Assembly: GCA_038380795.1 (NCBI GenBank)
Contig: CM076259.1
Coordinates: 26,580,977-26,644,976, forward strand
Length of the DNA stretch: 64,000 bases
Reading direction: 5' to 3'
From: Pyrocephalus nanus
Lineage: Eukaryota; Chordata; Aves; Passeriformes; Tyrannidae
In this document: positions 23,787 to 37,370 of the stretch, one piece after another
Layout: every line of letters begins with the position of its first letter
Position numbering within the stretch: the stretch's first letter is position 1
Notes under the pieces: generated by a model
Databases searched by the model: none
What the model was told of the DNA's origin: nothing
What the model saw: only the letters and a program-made list of their open reading frames with translations
Position numbers and translations under genes: made by a program

Positions 23787-26700
23787 CATGGTCAGGAGTT
23801 TTGCCATAAAAGGGTTGGAAAATAAAGTTTATGAAGAATGGGGACTGAAAACTCCTTACATCCATGGCCATTGGATTCTCAGTGAATGAGAAGCAGTTAA
23901 TTCTGGGAAAAAGCTGTGCATGACAGGCAAAATCAGCTGACATCCTTATTTATAGCTATAAACTTATTTTATCCCCATGTTATCCACATAACAAAAGATG
24001 CAGTTATCAGTGCAGCTAGTTCCATCACAGGCACTGCTTAATGCTTAACAACTATGATGCTAGACTACATAGGTAAACTGATGTGCCAAATTTAATATAT
24101 AAATAAATTAAAGCTAATAATGGGCATGTACTTTACTTTTTTTAACCTGTAAGCTCATTTCCTAATCAAAAAACATAGTAAAACTTTCCTTTAGGTTGTT
24201 GTTTATCTATTTGGCAAGTTTTGTCTAATAAGCCTGTATATTGACTGCTGCCACAGATGAAAAAACTGAACAGGTGGATCATTGGAGTGAAGCTTAATGC
24301 ACTGATTATCCTAGTACAGTTTAAATATTTATTGAAAACTGACATTTAAACACAAGGGGAATCAAAACCTTTTCCAGTCTGAACTATTACTGGTTAAATT
24401 TCCCCACTATTCAGTCATGCTAGAGAGAAATTACCGAACAAAACCAAGCACATGATTCATGGTTAAATCTGTGAGACCTATTAGCTATCAGCTTTCCATT
24501 AACCAGTCTGAAACTCTATGCCAAGAAGTGTCACAGTCTGCTTGGAACAGCGGTGGAGCCAGCCTCAACCAAATGGCAGCAGCAGCTAAAAACTCCCAAA
24601 CTATGCTGATTTCGTAACACATCTCCCCATATTTTCATCCCCGCTATGCAAGGTCTGAACGTTGGAATGAATTGTCCTTGATAACATGGAGATGTCTAAC
24701 AGTCCTTGGAGTCTGGAGTCTCCTCTTTTCTTCTTACAGAGGTTTTGGAATACAGATGTGCACAGAAGTGTGTTAAATGGATTATGCTTCCATTATTTTA
24801 ACTTGTTTATTTGCAACATGAGAACAGCATGAAGTAAACACCTGGGAAGTTTCAACTGGAAAAATTCAGATGTTCTTCGATTATAAAGGCACAAAAATAG
24901 CATCTTTTTAGAACAAGGACATAAAAAAAAGTTCAGAAAAGCCATATGTTGTGTAATTTGAAAACTGACATTTTTCTTGTGGCTTCCAAAAATATCCACT
25001 TCTGCACCGAGACTAATGCCTGTTACAGTTTAGCCAAAATAGGGTCAAAGCAGGTGGTTTAAGATTAAAGTCCCATATCAAATTAACTACGATATTTGAT
25101 ATCTGGTAAATACTCTTTAGGGCAAGTTGAATAAGAGCCCTTATTATACACAACAGATTGGAGTAAATAAAAAGTGTGAGACAAACAAAACATCCACTCT
25201 CTGTAATGAGGCACTCCTTAAAGGGAAGGAAAAGAAAAGGAAGACCAGCGGTCAGATGAAATACTTTAGATGTGAAGGAAGCATGTGTCTGGCAGCTTCA
25301 GACACGCACATGAAAAGTAGACTGTTGGAACTAAAGGGTTTCTCCATATGTTGAACTCTGAGTCTCCCATTTCTTCCAGAAATGATTAGCTAAGGATATT
25401 TTCCACTTTTCAGTCAAAGAGAAAACAAAATGCTGCAGGGAGATGTTAGATGTTCCACTGGGAAATGTACATCTTCTCATCTCTCTCTATGAGTATCTCT
25501 TCCAATCTTTCTCCTCCACCTGCCCCAGACCCTAAGCCAAGTTTCACGGGACTTATAGTTTCCTATGTCTTCCTGTTGATCATTTATAATTATTGGCATG
25601 AGACTGGATTTTTTTTTTTTTTCCAATTCTGTGCAACATCCTCAGGAGCCTAAGACTTATTTTAAAAGCTATGTCAGTGGTTCAGAAAAATCCTTAGCCA
25701 ATTCTTTTAAAACTCCTGACTGCAATGGATATTTGTTCTTTGGTATCCTAAGAACAAAACATGTATGTTGGAGGTAAGGCATATTGGCACAAAAGCAATC
25801 TGTGCAGCTCAAACAGGCTCTATTTATCCTGTATCAGTGGTAGTATACACACAAGTTACACAGCTTCATCCAAATTTATATCTTCATTCCCTTCACAAAG
25901 CTGTCAGGACTGCCTCCTTTGCTTGTTCTTGTACATCTAAGAAAAGCAGGAGGATGGCTGAAGATGCAGTTGGTCGCTTTGTGGGTTGTTGTCTGCCCAT
26001 ATTTCTACTCGTTAAGTTCTTTCCTAGGCTCTGTTTTTGCTGTTTCAGCTCCCTAATCATTAATATATGTGAAATGCACTTTGTAGATATGAACAGAGAA
26101 ATGATTGCTTCACTAGTCACTGTACTCAACGCCAGTTGTACTTAAATGCCAGTGCAGATATTCCAGATTGTTGAAGCTTTGTGCTGTGCATGAAAGATGG
26201 ATATTATGCAGAAAACCTGCTTGGCCAAAGGACCACAGTAAAAAGCCTTAAAGATGTGAGGGAGAATTTTGGGTTTTGAGAACAGGGCTGTAAACTCTAG
26301 CAATCTCAAAAACTGTAAAATATATACTTATCTGTGTAAAAGCTTTCTGACAACATTGCCTATAAAGAGGAAAGTAGCGTGACTGAAATAAGCAGATTGT
26401 CTGAAACTGGTAGGAAAAATTCTGGAGGCTGAGGCAAAGCTGCTGGAACCAAAAATTAGTATGTTCAAAGTGGATTTATGTAAAATAGGTCTTGTCCAAG
26501 CAGTTTGAGATATAGGAGAGATCATGTTCTAAATATAGTGCATAAAGATTAGTGTGTCAATAAAATAGTCTTCAGTATAAAATTTCATTTGGTGTCACTA
26601 TGTATTTTCATTCAGAAACTGGCATAGTAAAAAAATTAATGGAATATATGTTAAATATTTTAGAAATGAAATGATAAATTGGAAAGTGATACTATAAATC

Positions 26701-29700
26701 TGGAATCTTTGTTAAACAGCTTAGTTTTATCTGGAGCCCTGCATGGGTCAGTTTTCAGAATTAAACTACTTAGTATTAGCATCAATGTCCAGGGGAAAAA
26801 ATATGCAGTTACTACTGACAAAGACTGAATATGACACAAAGATTATGGAGTGGGAGAAAAGCAAAAAAAAAGAAGAAAAAATACTGATGCAAACCAGATT
26901 GCCTGGTGAAACAGATGCAAGCAACATATTAGGAAGTTAAGGCAGCCTTCTGAAAAAAAGAAACCAAACCATACAGACAGAATATACTGTATGTGTGCTC
27001 TGGAGGGTGCTTGGGACCACAGTGAGTACGCAGCCAAATAGAGGCTCCAGAAAGGATTACAAAGCTGAATTAGAAATGAGAAAATTGATTACAAGTATGG
27101 TATTTGGTGACAATGTCGTCATAACATCTATATTCACTGGTGTCCACAATGCAAGCTGGACAGTGAATACGAAAAGTCTCATAGGAGAATCTGGAGGATA
27201 ATTAAAAGGCTGGAAAACTTACACCAAAGTAAAAGACTACAAAAGAGCTCAGTCTCTGGAAGAATGTTGTAAAGATGACTATCAATATCTACCTACACTG
27301 AGATAATTGTTTTGTTTTGTTTGGGGTTTTTGTCTACTGGATAAAGACATCACAGGATCCAATGTCTGGAAACACAAACATGGTAACTTCAGACCAAAAA
27401 TAAGGCACACATGTTTTTACCAGAGAAGGACAGCTAATCATCAAAGGAACAGATCTGGTGGTTATACAAGGTTCTCTATCACTGGCAATTTGAAAATTAA
27501 GATTGACTGTTTCTCTTAAAGATATGTGCCTTACTTCCAAAAGGAAGTAATTCAGGAAAGAAGTGGTCTGGCCTATGCTCTCCTGGAGGTCAGGATCAAC
27601 GTGCAGGCTGCTCCCCTCTGACTTTATAAACCATGAATCTGTTCCTTAATTCTTTCTTGGGGAGGTCTATTCTTTTGGGCTTTGCTTTTCTTATTGAATT
27701 GAAATTAGACATGATTGCATTTGTAGCATTAATTCTCCCAGACAACCAATAAATCAGACACATATTTTGCCTGGGATGTTTAGTTCACTTTAGCCACAAA
27801 AAGACTAAGGAGGAACTTGGACTGGAACACGGGTTTTACAAAGGGAGGAAGAGATAGCTTTATGGGCTGTGATGAGATGACCTCATCCAATATTGCCTTC
27901 TTTAGATGTCAAACCCCTAATTGTTTGGGACTGTTATTCTCCATTTGTTGCTTGCTTGTTTTCTCTTAATTGAGGCTAAACTTAAAAACAGAGCGAAAAG
28001 TCACAATGGAGCCAAACCAGGATGAGCACTCTTTTTTCCAGTCCTCTGAAATTATCCTAAGTTTTTAACTTGAAGTAGGTTTAATCTAAGGACTCCAACC
28101 TCCCTGTAGCCACATGTTGAATCAATTGAAAAGCAACCAACAGGTAAATATCTCTAGCACGGCACTGCTAATAATGTAGCAGACCTTTAGCAGAAGAGGA
28201 AACCCTTTTGACCCCTCTTGTGAAAGCTTTTCTGTTGCCTCGGGTTTGGTTGATTTTTTTGTTAAACTGTCATTACAAATGCAAGAAGCAGACACCTGCA
28301 AGAAGCTGATAACTTTACATACATCAACAAGGAGGGAAAGCAGAGGCACATAGATTTTATTTGGCTTTAACGGAGCACCGGGGACAAATACAGGGAGAGA
28401 TTGACTGACTAGGGCTTCAGTAGAAACCCGCCAGCTTGTAATGTGAGAAAGTGCTTGCAAATGAACAAAAAGCCCGCGGCCCTTTCCAAAACTGGGACAC
28501 TTTGCCTAAAATATTCTACTTTTCCCCTATTGTTTCCTATCCTCCTGTGCTGAGGTCTAACCACAGAACAAGGCAGCACTGACCCACACGGCCATTCTGT
28601 ATACCCATCTGGAACATGTCAGGCATTGGCAGCCTGCCCCTATGCAAAACCCTCAAAAGGGAAGGAGGTAATTTTTATTTATTTTTAAAACAAAAGATTC
28701 TCCTATGTGCTACAATCCTATTAGAATTTGCATTCTAAAAAGAAACAGGCTAGGTTTCAACATATAAACAGGGAACTCCCAAGAAACCTTGAGTTATTAG
28801 AAAAAGAGTATCAGAAGATATCAGAAGCTGAAAAGATAACATGCTCCTCTTGAAGTGAAGAAAAAATGCATTAGGATTACTAATGGAGACATCCTCTCTC
28901 AATTTAGACATAAAACACTTCTGCTTACTTCTGGGCAAATAATATTCATGAATGATGTAAATTTTTTGCAGTTTAACAATTAAAGAAATTATTAATAATT
29001 TTGTTCCCGTTACTTGAAAATGTCTAGTCCTAAAAAAAAGTGAGACCATTGATGATTTTACAGAGCTTCTTGGTAAAATTAAAATATTAACACAAATTCT
29101 CAGACAAATTTTACCTCTGATACCACCTCATGTTCTAACTTTAACTCCAATAGGGCTGGCAATTTTTCACTCTGCCTTAATCTGTGCTAAAGAACCGTGG
29201 TGTTTCATAAAATACTACATAGAGGTTCTAACAATAGAGAAGCATGTCCTTCAGGAGATGCAGGTAGTAACCCTTGTTAACATGTATACTGTCATTTTAT
29301 TTATGCATTGAATAAAGTTTAGGTTGTGGCTGTCGTACATGCATTATAGTGCCTATCTGCTGTAATGTTTCTGCTTAGCAGAAGCAGGTAGGTTTGTTTC
29401 ATGACCAAAATCGTATGAGAAATGATAGTTTTGTTGTTTCAATAGCAGGTAAGAGCAGGACTTTGAGGCAGTGTCTCTAAGATAGTAACGTGTTACCTTT
29501 TGCGCTGTGCTTTACCTTGGTAGTGGCAGAAAAAGTGCTTTACATATGTTTAGACGTTTTTTAATTGCTCAAGTTGCCTCCTTTCCCATTGCTGCTGCAA
29601 TTCCATTCCTTTACTAGGCTTTACCACAACCTGAAAAGTCAGAGATATCTAAAATGCAATACACATGCAGAAGTTTAATGTATATATATTGAGAAGTGGG

Positions 29701-31650
29701 ATTCTGTTCTAGCAAATTACCTGAGTTGCCGAAGAATATTCATTTAGCACTGTTTAAAAATAATTTTTGCAATACCCCTAAGCATCTCTTTACCCCAGCT
29801 CTTGGTTTCCATCTGTCCTGCACAGTATAAAATAAAATGATAGGTGTGCCTGTTAGGGAAATAGAGAAGGCATGAGCATATCAGAAGAAATAAGGACTCT
29901 GTGAGCTGACCACATTTCACAAGTAATCTCTATCTGGGGGAACTTTTTAGGAAAAAAACACAGGTTTCTTAGCTTTTTTTATACAGTTACACAAAGAGAA
30001 GTCTATCAATTATAAAAGAGGCTGAGGTAATGTTCTCATATTTTATTTAGTACCTGATTTTAGGGAAGTTAGAATTAAGACTCTTGAGTCTGTGAGACAG
30101 CATTTAGAATCATACCACCACAGAGGTATTTGTGCCTTAAATATTTTTCCTTCTTTTGCTTGTATAAAAACAAAAATGTATTGGAAAGTGGCATTATATT
30201 GGTAAAGATAGTGAAGTTACAGCAGTTTCAAACAGGTAAAGTTTTGCTTTGCAGTGTTTTGATTACTTAACAACATAGCAAGTGATGCATTGTGCCCAGG
30301 TACAGTGACTATTGTTCTATTTCTATGCAGAAGAAAGAGAAAGAGATTTCTGAGCTCCAAACTTTAAGACGTATAACACCTTCTCTTGTAGCTCAATGTC
30401 CCTCTCAGATTTTATTCTTTTCAGATACCTGGGCTAGTTATGTTGAGTTGATTTCCTTATCCAAATGACACCTCCTTCCCCTCCCAGCCCCTGATCACTG
30501 ACTGGTGTTTGAAATCTGGTTCTAAAAAGTAAACTGACATATTTTTGTACTTCCATGAAAGCCGTTGTGTTACTTTCAATCACTCAGCAACCCACAAAAA
30601 TTGAATTAGTGGTAGATAAGGTGAATTGAGAACAGTTACTCCAAAAACTGCAGGGTTTCTCTGCTGCTTGCAAATGTCTCTGAGGCTTTTTGCTGCTCTG
30701 TGTCACCTGTAATTTACATATCCATATCCATATACATGTAAGGAAGGGATCTAATGATTTTGTTTTCAGAATCTCATTCTGCAACTGATAAAAATTTCCA
30801 CTTTTTAGAGTGTTTTCTATTCTATTCCTGTTCTTTTTCAAATTTTCTGTTTGCTGGCTGTCATGTCAAAGCTATGAAGAAGGCCAGAGAAGAAGTTTCC
30901 CATATATGTCCCATAGTGCAAATTCATATTTGCGATGACCCTTTTTCTTTTTCACTATTGTTATTCTCATAAGTAGAAGGCAAGTCTGAAAGTCTAACAG
31001 ATTGGATAATATTACAGTGTTCAGATTAATTTCACTTTTATAATTTTTATGGCTTTGCACCCTAGTGTTTGTCAGTTAGTGGGAATAGATCAACTTTCCC
31101 CCAATTCTGAAAGCTGATTATCTCCTTCTCTCTTTAAGATAAGCAAAACCAATTGCATTTCCTTGGATAATCCAGCCAAATGGTCTTGTCTTCCTGTAAG
31201 TCTCTCTTTTTTTAAGTGTTTATGCCTATTGGGTGTACATGCATAAGTGGTCAAATGTTAGTCCTTTATCACAAGCATAATGCAGTGAGTAAAATCCATG
31301 ATTTTAGGCTGGGGTCTTTGCATCAGTGACAGATTTAAGGAGGGAAAAAAAACATCTGAAGAGCCAGGAGTTGTAGCTGCTTCTCTCTGATGACTTCTGC
31401 ACCCACTTGGAGGAACGGATGTTAGGACAGTGCTTAAAGTATGTTTTTGTCCTTGATAGCATCGGTGTAAAGAGAGCTCATGCAGAACTTTTTCCTTTGT
31501 ATGTCATAGATGTACATGCTTAGTACAGATGCACCCTTTACAGTGAGGTTTCATCTTTGCTCTCAAGCAGGGCCAGCACAGACAAGAGAGCAGTGCTTGA
31601 AGCTGGCTCCTCCAAAGGCAGCAACCAAGTGATTTGCTAAGATTTTTTGG
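23787..31650. other. Non-coding stretch
   Basis: No gene or interspersed repeat is recognised. Simple-sequence patches include a T run near 25,611-25,622 and A-rich purine tracts near 26,866-26,882. Around 27,600-28,500 and 30,570-30,980 the sequence looks unique and not repetitive, but I find no motif that decides a function. Open frames stay at or below about 126 codons and usually have an equally long frame on the other strand, as at 25,765-26,145 and 25,893-26,129. Confidence 0.5.
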
Positions 31651-32124
31651 GTGGCACCTCATCTGCCCCCCAGCTGCTCCTGGGACTGCAGATGTGTTTC
31701 TGAGGGCATAGCTGCTCTGCTCTCTCAGGCATCCTGGTCCATGAAAGCTTGTGAGCAGGGGCTAGTAACGCCCAGACTACAGCCTTACTGTCCTTCCATG
31801 CTCTGGGAGGACAGTAGCATTTTCCTGGTGCTGAGTGATGGGTTCCAGCAGCATCTGCAGCACTGTAGTGCCTGGAGCCAATATGGAGATGTGCAGGGGA
31901 GCAGGATGCAGAAAGGGGTTCTAGCTCGGTCTGCTGCAGGGTTTGTGCTCAGGCTTTGGTTTCTTTTGCTCTGGAAGAGGTTTGCTGACCCTGTGACACA
32001 CAGCTCAGTGTGCAGCACACCCTCTGGTGGGGGCAGGACTTGGAACAAGGGGAAGCTTTGGGGCCTTACAGTACGCTGCTCGGAGCAGATTTGGCAGCCT
32101 GAACTTTCTTTTTTAACAATATGA
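31651..32124 (+). other. Unrecognised 157-codon open frame
   Basis: The frame lies in a locally GC-richer patch with few stops on either strand (87 codons are open on the - strand at 31,785-32,048). The translation is Trp-, Ser- and Cys-rich and matches no family I know. There is no signal peptide, repeat or catalytic motif. I regard it as a chance frame with low confidence that it is coding. Confidence 0.08.
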
Positions 32125-32139
32125 ATTAGTAGTTGCTAT

Positions 32140-32600
32140 TAGCATAAAATCACCAGTTAAAACACTCTCAGCTCATTTTTTAACAGTGGAGCTAATTGCC
32201 CTTAAGTGCCTGAGCTCCAGCAAAACGAAATGGCACCTTTGTGCAGAAGCCTCCAGTGTTTCCCTGGTACATCCATAATGACCTTTAAAATAAGCCGTTA
32301 CAATTCTGACATGGTACCAGCCTGACACCTTGGGCTGGGATTTAATTTTGAGTTATAGCAGCGTTAGGAAAACATATGATGTGGCCGTTTGTTTGCAGAA
32401 AGAAGGGGGAAAAAATCATAAAACCCTCTTTTTTTATGAGCTGTCGCTTGATTCGTTCCTGGAGCCCCAAGTAGCAAGCGTCTAAATCAATGCACACAGC
32501 TGTTCTTGCTTCTTGGAGCCCAGCAGGTGTACTACCCAATGCGCCTGCCATGTCCCCCCACTCACATAACAAATAATAACGTCTTACACACACCAGCCAT
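32140..32600. promoter_or_regulatory. Candidate conserved non-coding element
   Basis: This block differs from its surroundings in keeping several CpG dinucleotides (GCGTTAGG, GCCGTT, GTCGCTTGATTCG, AGCGTCT) in AT-rich unique sequence, and in having words resembling homeodomain or posterior-HOX sites (GCTAATTG near 32,190, TCATAAA at 32,416-32,422). No coding frame or repeat explains it. This is an inference from texture only; alignment with other birds or reptiles would be decisive. Confidence 0.25.
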
Positions 32601-32655
32601 CCATCACAGTTATGGCTGGCCTGGTGAGGCTGCTGTTCTCAGGGTAGTGTGGAGA

Positions 32656-32709
32656 TTATTTTTTCTTTTTATTTTCTTTTTTTTTTTTTCCCTTTTTTTT
32701 TTTTTTTTT
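32656..32709. repeat. T-rich low-complexity tract
   Basis: About 54 bases almost entirely T with a few A and C interruptions, including uninterrupted T runs of 13 and 18. It could be the worn complement of a poly(A) tail, but no retrocopy or LINE body adjoins it on either side. Confidence 0.9.
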
Positions 32710-34740
32710 AAACTGTAGAAATACCCTGCCCATGGATTATTAGTCACACTTTCTGGAGTCCTTTAATTGAATAACCTTTGGCACTTGTGGCATAGAAAGA
32801 AAAAGAAAAGGCAAAAAAAAAACCCCAAACCCCCCACACCACAGTGTTTATTTGTGTTAAAAAACAATAGGCATATTGTGACTGGCGAAATCAATTAGTC
32901 TTCCTCTGCAGTAAGGACCCACATCTGGTGTGATTTAAGTTAATGTAAGGGAAGGGCCGCAGAGGCCCGAAGACCCCGAGTTCTCATTTCAACAGGTGAC
33001 AGAGAAGGCATAAAAGGCTAATATATACTACAAGTGCGGAGGCGAGGCAATAAATACTGGAAGGTTTACTTAGGAGGTAAAACAAAGCTAACCAATAATG
33101 CAAAAATAAATACCTTCCTGAGACAGGCTGTCACCTGGCATGTGCAGAGGCAGGAGGAGGCGAGGGGGAAGGGACGGGAACGGCTTGGGAGGCACGAGGC
33201 TCTGGGCAGCATGAAGGAGCTTGGTTTTCTCTTTGGCTTGGGACACCTTCCTTCCATGGGGAAGATAACAGCAGGAAAAAGATAACAAAGTGTTTGTTTA
33301 GCTCCTGCATGATTTACCTCACTGGGGTCTAAAGGTGCTTGCAAGATCCCCTGGCTCTGCCAGGCAATTCCTGGCAATTACTGCCAGCCCATGCTTCTGT
33401 CCTGTTTATTCTTCCTCACTTGTGCTACAGTGACACAACACTTCTAAAAAAAAGGTTGCGAGTGTACCTAGAGTTGATGCACTCCACTGAGAGATGAAGA
33501 GTATCAGGTAAAGTAGATTTATATTTTTTTTGTAGCAAACCAATTTTGCAGAATTGTGTTAGGATTCATAAGCCATCAAGCTCTCAAAGCCTGGTTTCCT
33601 ATGGATTTGTATCCTACATCCCTCCAACTCTTCTCTTATCCTGCTGCTGCACAAAGCCAGCTCCCTGCCTCTCCCTTGGCAGCATCTCTGGTCCTAGTGG
33701 TTTCTCCTAGACCTTCCCCTGTTCTCTCCATCTGATCACAATGTCCCCAGCTCCTTCCTAGCCCTTTCCATTACCAAAAAGTCATGTGTCCCTTTCTCCA
33801 TTCCTCAGCTGTTCATTTTACTGAAATTTTAATGAACTTACTCATAGATATTCAACTCTCCCTCAGATTTAGCTGACATTGTCCCTAAAGTTCAGCAGAT
33901 CTTAGGGAAGAGGATGAATGCTGCAATTATAAAAGCTTTGTAAGGTAGGCTGAAGTGTGTTTTGTAAACATCATGCATGGATTTGCAAATACATGTTTCT
34001 GTGCGATTCATATGAGGCCAGAACATTCAAACTGATGGTTTTGGCCAATTCTCTCCAACATATTTCTGTAATGCTTGAATCATTTACTGGTGTCTTTTCT
34101 GTACATCCCAAACTCCTCTGGCCACTCACCCCAGTAATCCTGGAAAGCTGGAAATTGAAACTCTTTGAACTAGGGAACCACCCACAGGGTGGGTGCACAC
34201 AAAGAGAGCAAAGACAAGCTGAGGAGTGTCAGGACCCTTGTGTTTGCCTTGCAAGGAAAGAAGGCAGAGTGCTTGTAGGGCACCACCCTCCTTCTCTCCA
34301 GCCTGCTGTATCTGCACAATGTACAACATTACAATAGATCGACTGGATTGGATATATGAGGCGAGATTCGCTTTTAACAAAAAGATGTTGTTATTATTAT
34401 AATTGTTATTCCTGAGCTTTTGGTATCCCCTTAGTAACAGACACCTAGGAGAGGGAAGCACGTATATCGTATGGTCTCTGAACATGAACACTACTGGGAG
34501 AACACATCCTCAGTCTGAATCATTGTTACTTTGTAGTGGGGATGTGTTTTGGTTCACTATGTCCAGTGACCTGTCCAACTGGGAAATTTGATTTCATTTT
34601 AATTCCTTCACAGCAGTGATAAACAGCCTGCAGCCACAGTCTCCACTGCCCTCTTCACAGGAACTATAGGCAGGTACTGGGACTTGAAATAATATCACAG
34701 TGATAACAAAGGTTTCTGTTGTGGTTTTTTTGTTGGTTCT

Positions 34741-34759
34741 TTTTTTTTTTTTTTTTTTT
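34741..34759. repeat. Poly(T) run of 19
   Basis: An uninterrupted T19 tract in unique sequence. There is no evidence of a retroposed gene on the complementary strand. Confidence 0.95.
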
Positions 34760-35293
34760 AAATCAGTTTCCAACAGCTGGTTGCCAGTTGCCCTCTGACA
34801 CAGACACATAAAAGGGAAGTAGTGAGTCCTGTACCAGCAGGGATCACTGGAAGAAATGCAGCCCTCATAAATCAACCCAGCACTGTTACATAGCTTTAGT
34901 ACAATGAAGTACACATGTGCAAGGGTGACTGAAGAGGGACCCCACTCCCTGGCTGGGAGTAACAAGCCTAGCCCTCAAGGCAGGGGTATTCCTGCCACCA
35001 TGGCAAGAGGTGGGGAGGATAGACTTTGGATTAGGGCAAGAGTGCTCATTATAGTACTCAGAGGAGAAAGTTCTTGGGTGATTTTCTGTCTTTTCTCAGT
35101 TAGTAAGACCACAGCAGTGGAGTTCCTACTCTCTCCATAGATGATCAGATCACTCTTTGACATACCTTCATAGCAGGATGGAAAGTATCTTTCACTTGCT
35201 TCAATATATCCCCTTGCTTTGACTTGAGCCCACCTAAGTCACCTGTAGTTACGATACTTTCTCCTCATAATCTCTGATGCCTTGGAGGGATTA

Positions 35294-35314
35294 CTGATGT
35301 CATCATGACATCAG
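35294..35314. repeat. Perfect 10-bp-arm palindrome with CRE-like octamers
   Basis: CTGATGTCAT and its exact reverse complement ATGACATCAG flank a single C. Each arm contains an octamer (TGATGTCA and TGACATCA) one transition away from the CREB/ATF site TGACGTCA, as CpG deamination would give. Binding is inferred only. Confidence 0.6.
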
Positions 35315-37104
35315 AATCAAGCCAGACATGTTTCCTCTTTCAGTCTTCCTTCAGTTGATTCATCAGCTTTACAACCAGAATGCCAGCCCTGAACATAACA
35401 CTACATAGCACTGGCCAAAGAATATGAGCCCTAACTTCCACACTGGGCTATACAACTTGAGGCTCAAATAGGCTAAAGGTGACTATCATTTTCTGAACTA
35501 AGAAATCACAAACATTATTCCAGGAGTAGGGAATCATACAGAGCTGGAGAGAGCACGCCCTGTAGGTATGACACTTCCTACAGTTTCCTACAATTCAGCT
35601 CTCCTGCTTATGCATCCCTTTCCTGTTTATTGCCTGTTCCTTGAGTCTAAATGGCCCCTAGCAAAGGTGCAGGCTGGGAACAGACTTCCACCACAAGAAG
35701 AAATTATGTAGGCTTTTCCCAGGTGACTTCTTCCCTGAATACCATTGGATTCTCCCACATCAATCTCTCAGTGAGACAGAAGTCTGGGTCATGAGATTCA
35801 GGGTGCTCACTACATGATGGAAGGATCATTCCAGCTTGCTTGTCTACAGTAAGCAGCTACCACCAGTTTGCTTCATACTCTGGAAAGAGGATCATCCAAG
35901 GCAATCCCTGAGCAGGTTGAATTGTTTAGGTGCTCCATGGATATTCCTCTGTGTCATATATGGCCTGTGTCGTACATTTTGAAAGAAATACAGCAGTAAC
36001 TAAAAGACCTCAGGGGTTGAGAGTCTTCTGCATCTCCTGTTCATTCCATGAACATTACATGTTCTTCCTAGCCTAAATTCAAGTTACATTAATTGGATTT
36101 TTTCATTTTCTGGATTAATTAATATCAGATGTCTTCTCCCAAATAAACACCATACGAGGCCCTTGAGTGATTAATTCCTCCCTGTCTGGGAGAGAGGTAG
36201 AATTTACAGGGAAGATTTTAAGTGTATAGATCAGTTATACAATATACTCTTCAGTGGTCTACTCGATGCAATTAACATAGGTGACACAACAGAGATGTTC
36301 AGCACAATGTTATGGAGACCGTGATTTGGGATATGCATTTAATGTTTCACACAGCTGGCAGTTGCATATCAATAACATTTCAAAACAAATGTATATTAAT
36401 TTTTCATCACAAAATCAAGTATTGCTGTGGGTGGAACTCACACAAGAAACCCCCCAGCCACTGCCTGAGTCCCGCTGCCATGAAGAAAGTTAACTCCATC
36501 CCAGCCAGACACAGTTCAAATACAAAGCCCCATTTTAAAGAGATGATGTCTCCATCTGGTGCAGACGGCAGAAAGAGCTAACACAGCCATTAGGTAGTTA
36601 TGAAAGTGCATGGAAGAGCAGTTACTTTACCTCTGTAAGGAGCACTGGTGAAAATGGGATCAGGATAATTCATTCAATTCCAGATTTCCTATTTTTAAGT
36701 ATTTTCAAAGTCGACAGGACTGTAGAGAAGAGCCATAACAATTGTTTGGGTGCTATGGAATCTTCAGTTATAGAAAAAGTAGAGAAACTTCGAGGCCCCA
36801 TTGCTCTCTTGCCTTGAATAGAATATTCAGAGGTGAGTGTGTTACACTGTGGAAATGCTTACATGGAAGGAAAACAAACACTAAATGCTTTATGGGTTTT
36901 CATCACCATAGAAAGGCTTAATTAGTACTGATGAAAGAAAGCTAAAGCCAGACAAATTCAAATTGAAAATAGACACATATTTTGATAATAAATATAATCA
37001 TTGCAATTTGCCAGGTGCAATGTTGGGAGTTTCTATATCTTCCTACCTTTAGATATATGTATTAATAAAAAACACATGGGGCTGAATTTCAAGGTCTCCT
37101 GCAA

Positions 37105-37370
37105 TGTCTCAAGTGAAAGGGTGAGAGGAAATGGCCTTAAGGTGTGCTCGGGAGAGTTCAGATTAGATATTAGAAAAAAAATTCACTGAAAGAGTGGTTA
37201 GGCATTGGAATGAGTTGCCTGGGGACGTGGTGGAATAAGCTGTCCGGAAGTGTTCAAGGAGCATCTGGATGTTGTGGACATTGCTTGGAGGTGACTGGGG
37301 TGATGCTGGGTTTGAGGGTTGGGCTAGATGGTCTCTTTCAATGTTGACAGTTCTGTGATTCCGCTATTCT
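37105..37370 (+). mobile_element. CR1 LINE 3' fragment
   Basis: It reads as the very end of CR1 ORF2 (GNGLKVCSGEFRLDIRKKI, 37,131-37,187) followed by the 3' UTR: GGTTAGGCATTGGAATGAG, GTGGTGGAATAAGCTG, then GGGTTGGGCTAGATGGTCTC and a weak CTGTGATTCCGCTATTCTG tail. It is 5'-truncated and diverged, with a frameshift at the A8 run near 37,174. Confidence 0.9.

Larger units (their letters stand above)
32710..37104. other. Non-coding stretch
   Basis: No gene or interspersed repeat is recognised. It contains an A-then-C-rich patch near 32,813-32,840, a 19-base T run at 34,741-34,759 and the palindrome at 35,294-35,314. The open frame at 33,957-34,337 (126 codons) is overlapped by frames on the other strand and has no domain. 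Confidence 0.5.

Noticed and set aside
23096..23809. A 237-codon + strand open frame, the longest in the window
   Set aside because: It lies inside the LTR-like repeat and its internal imperfect CTCCAGTGTGGG-type units. The openness follows from the GC-rich repeat structure, and the translation has no retroviral or cellular domain.
31645..31695. Similarity between this stretch and about 61,915-61,955 (GGCACC...CATC...GCTCCTGGGAC)
   Set aside because: The match is short and gapped and does not extend, so a shared repeat cannot be claimed.
32813..32840. A-run followed by CCCCAAACCCCCC, resembling telomeric or quadruplex sequence
   Set aside because: There are only two C runs, too few for a quadruplex and not a telomere repeat.
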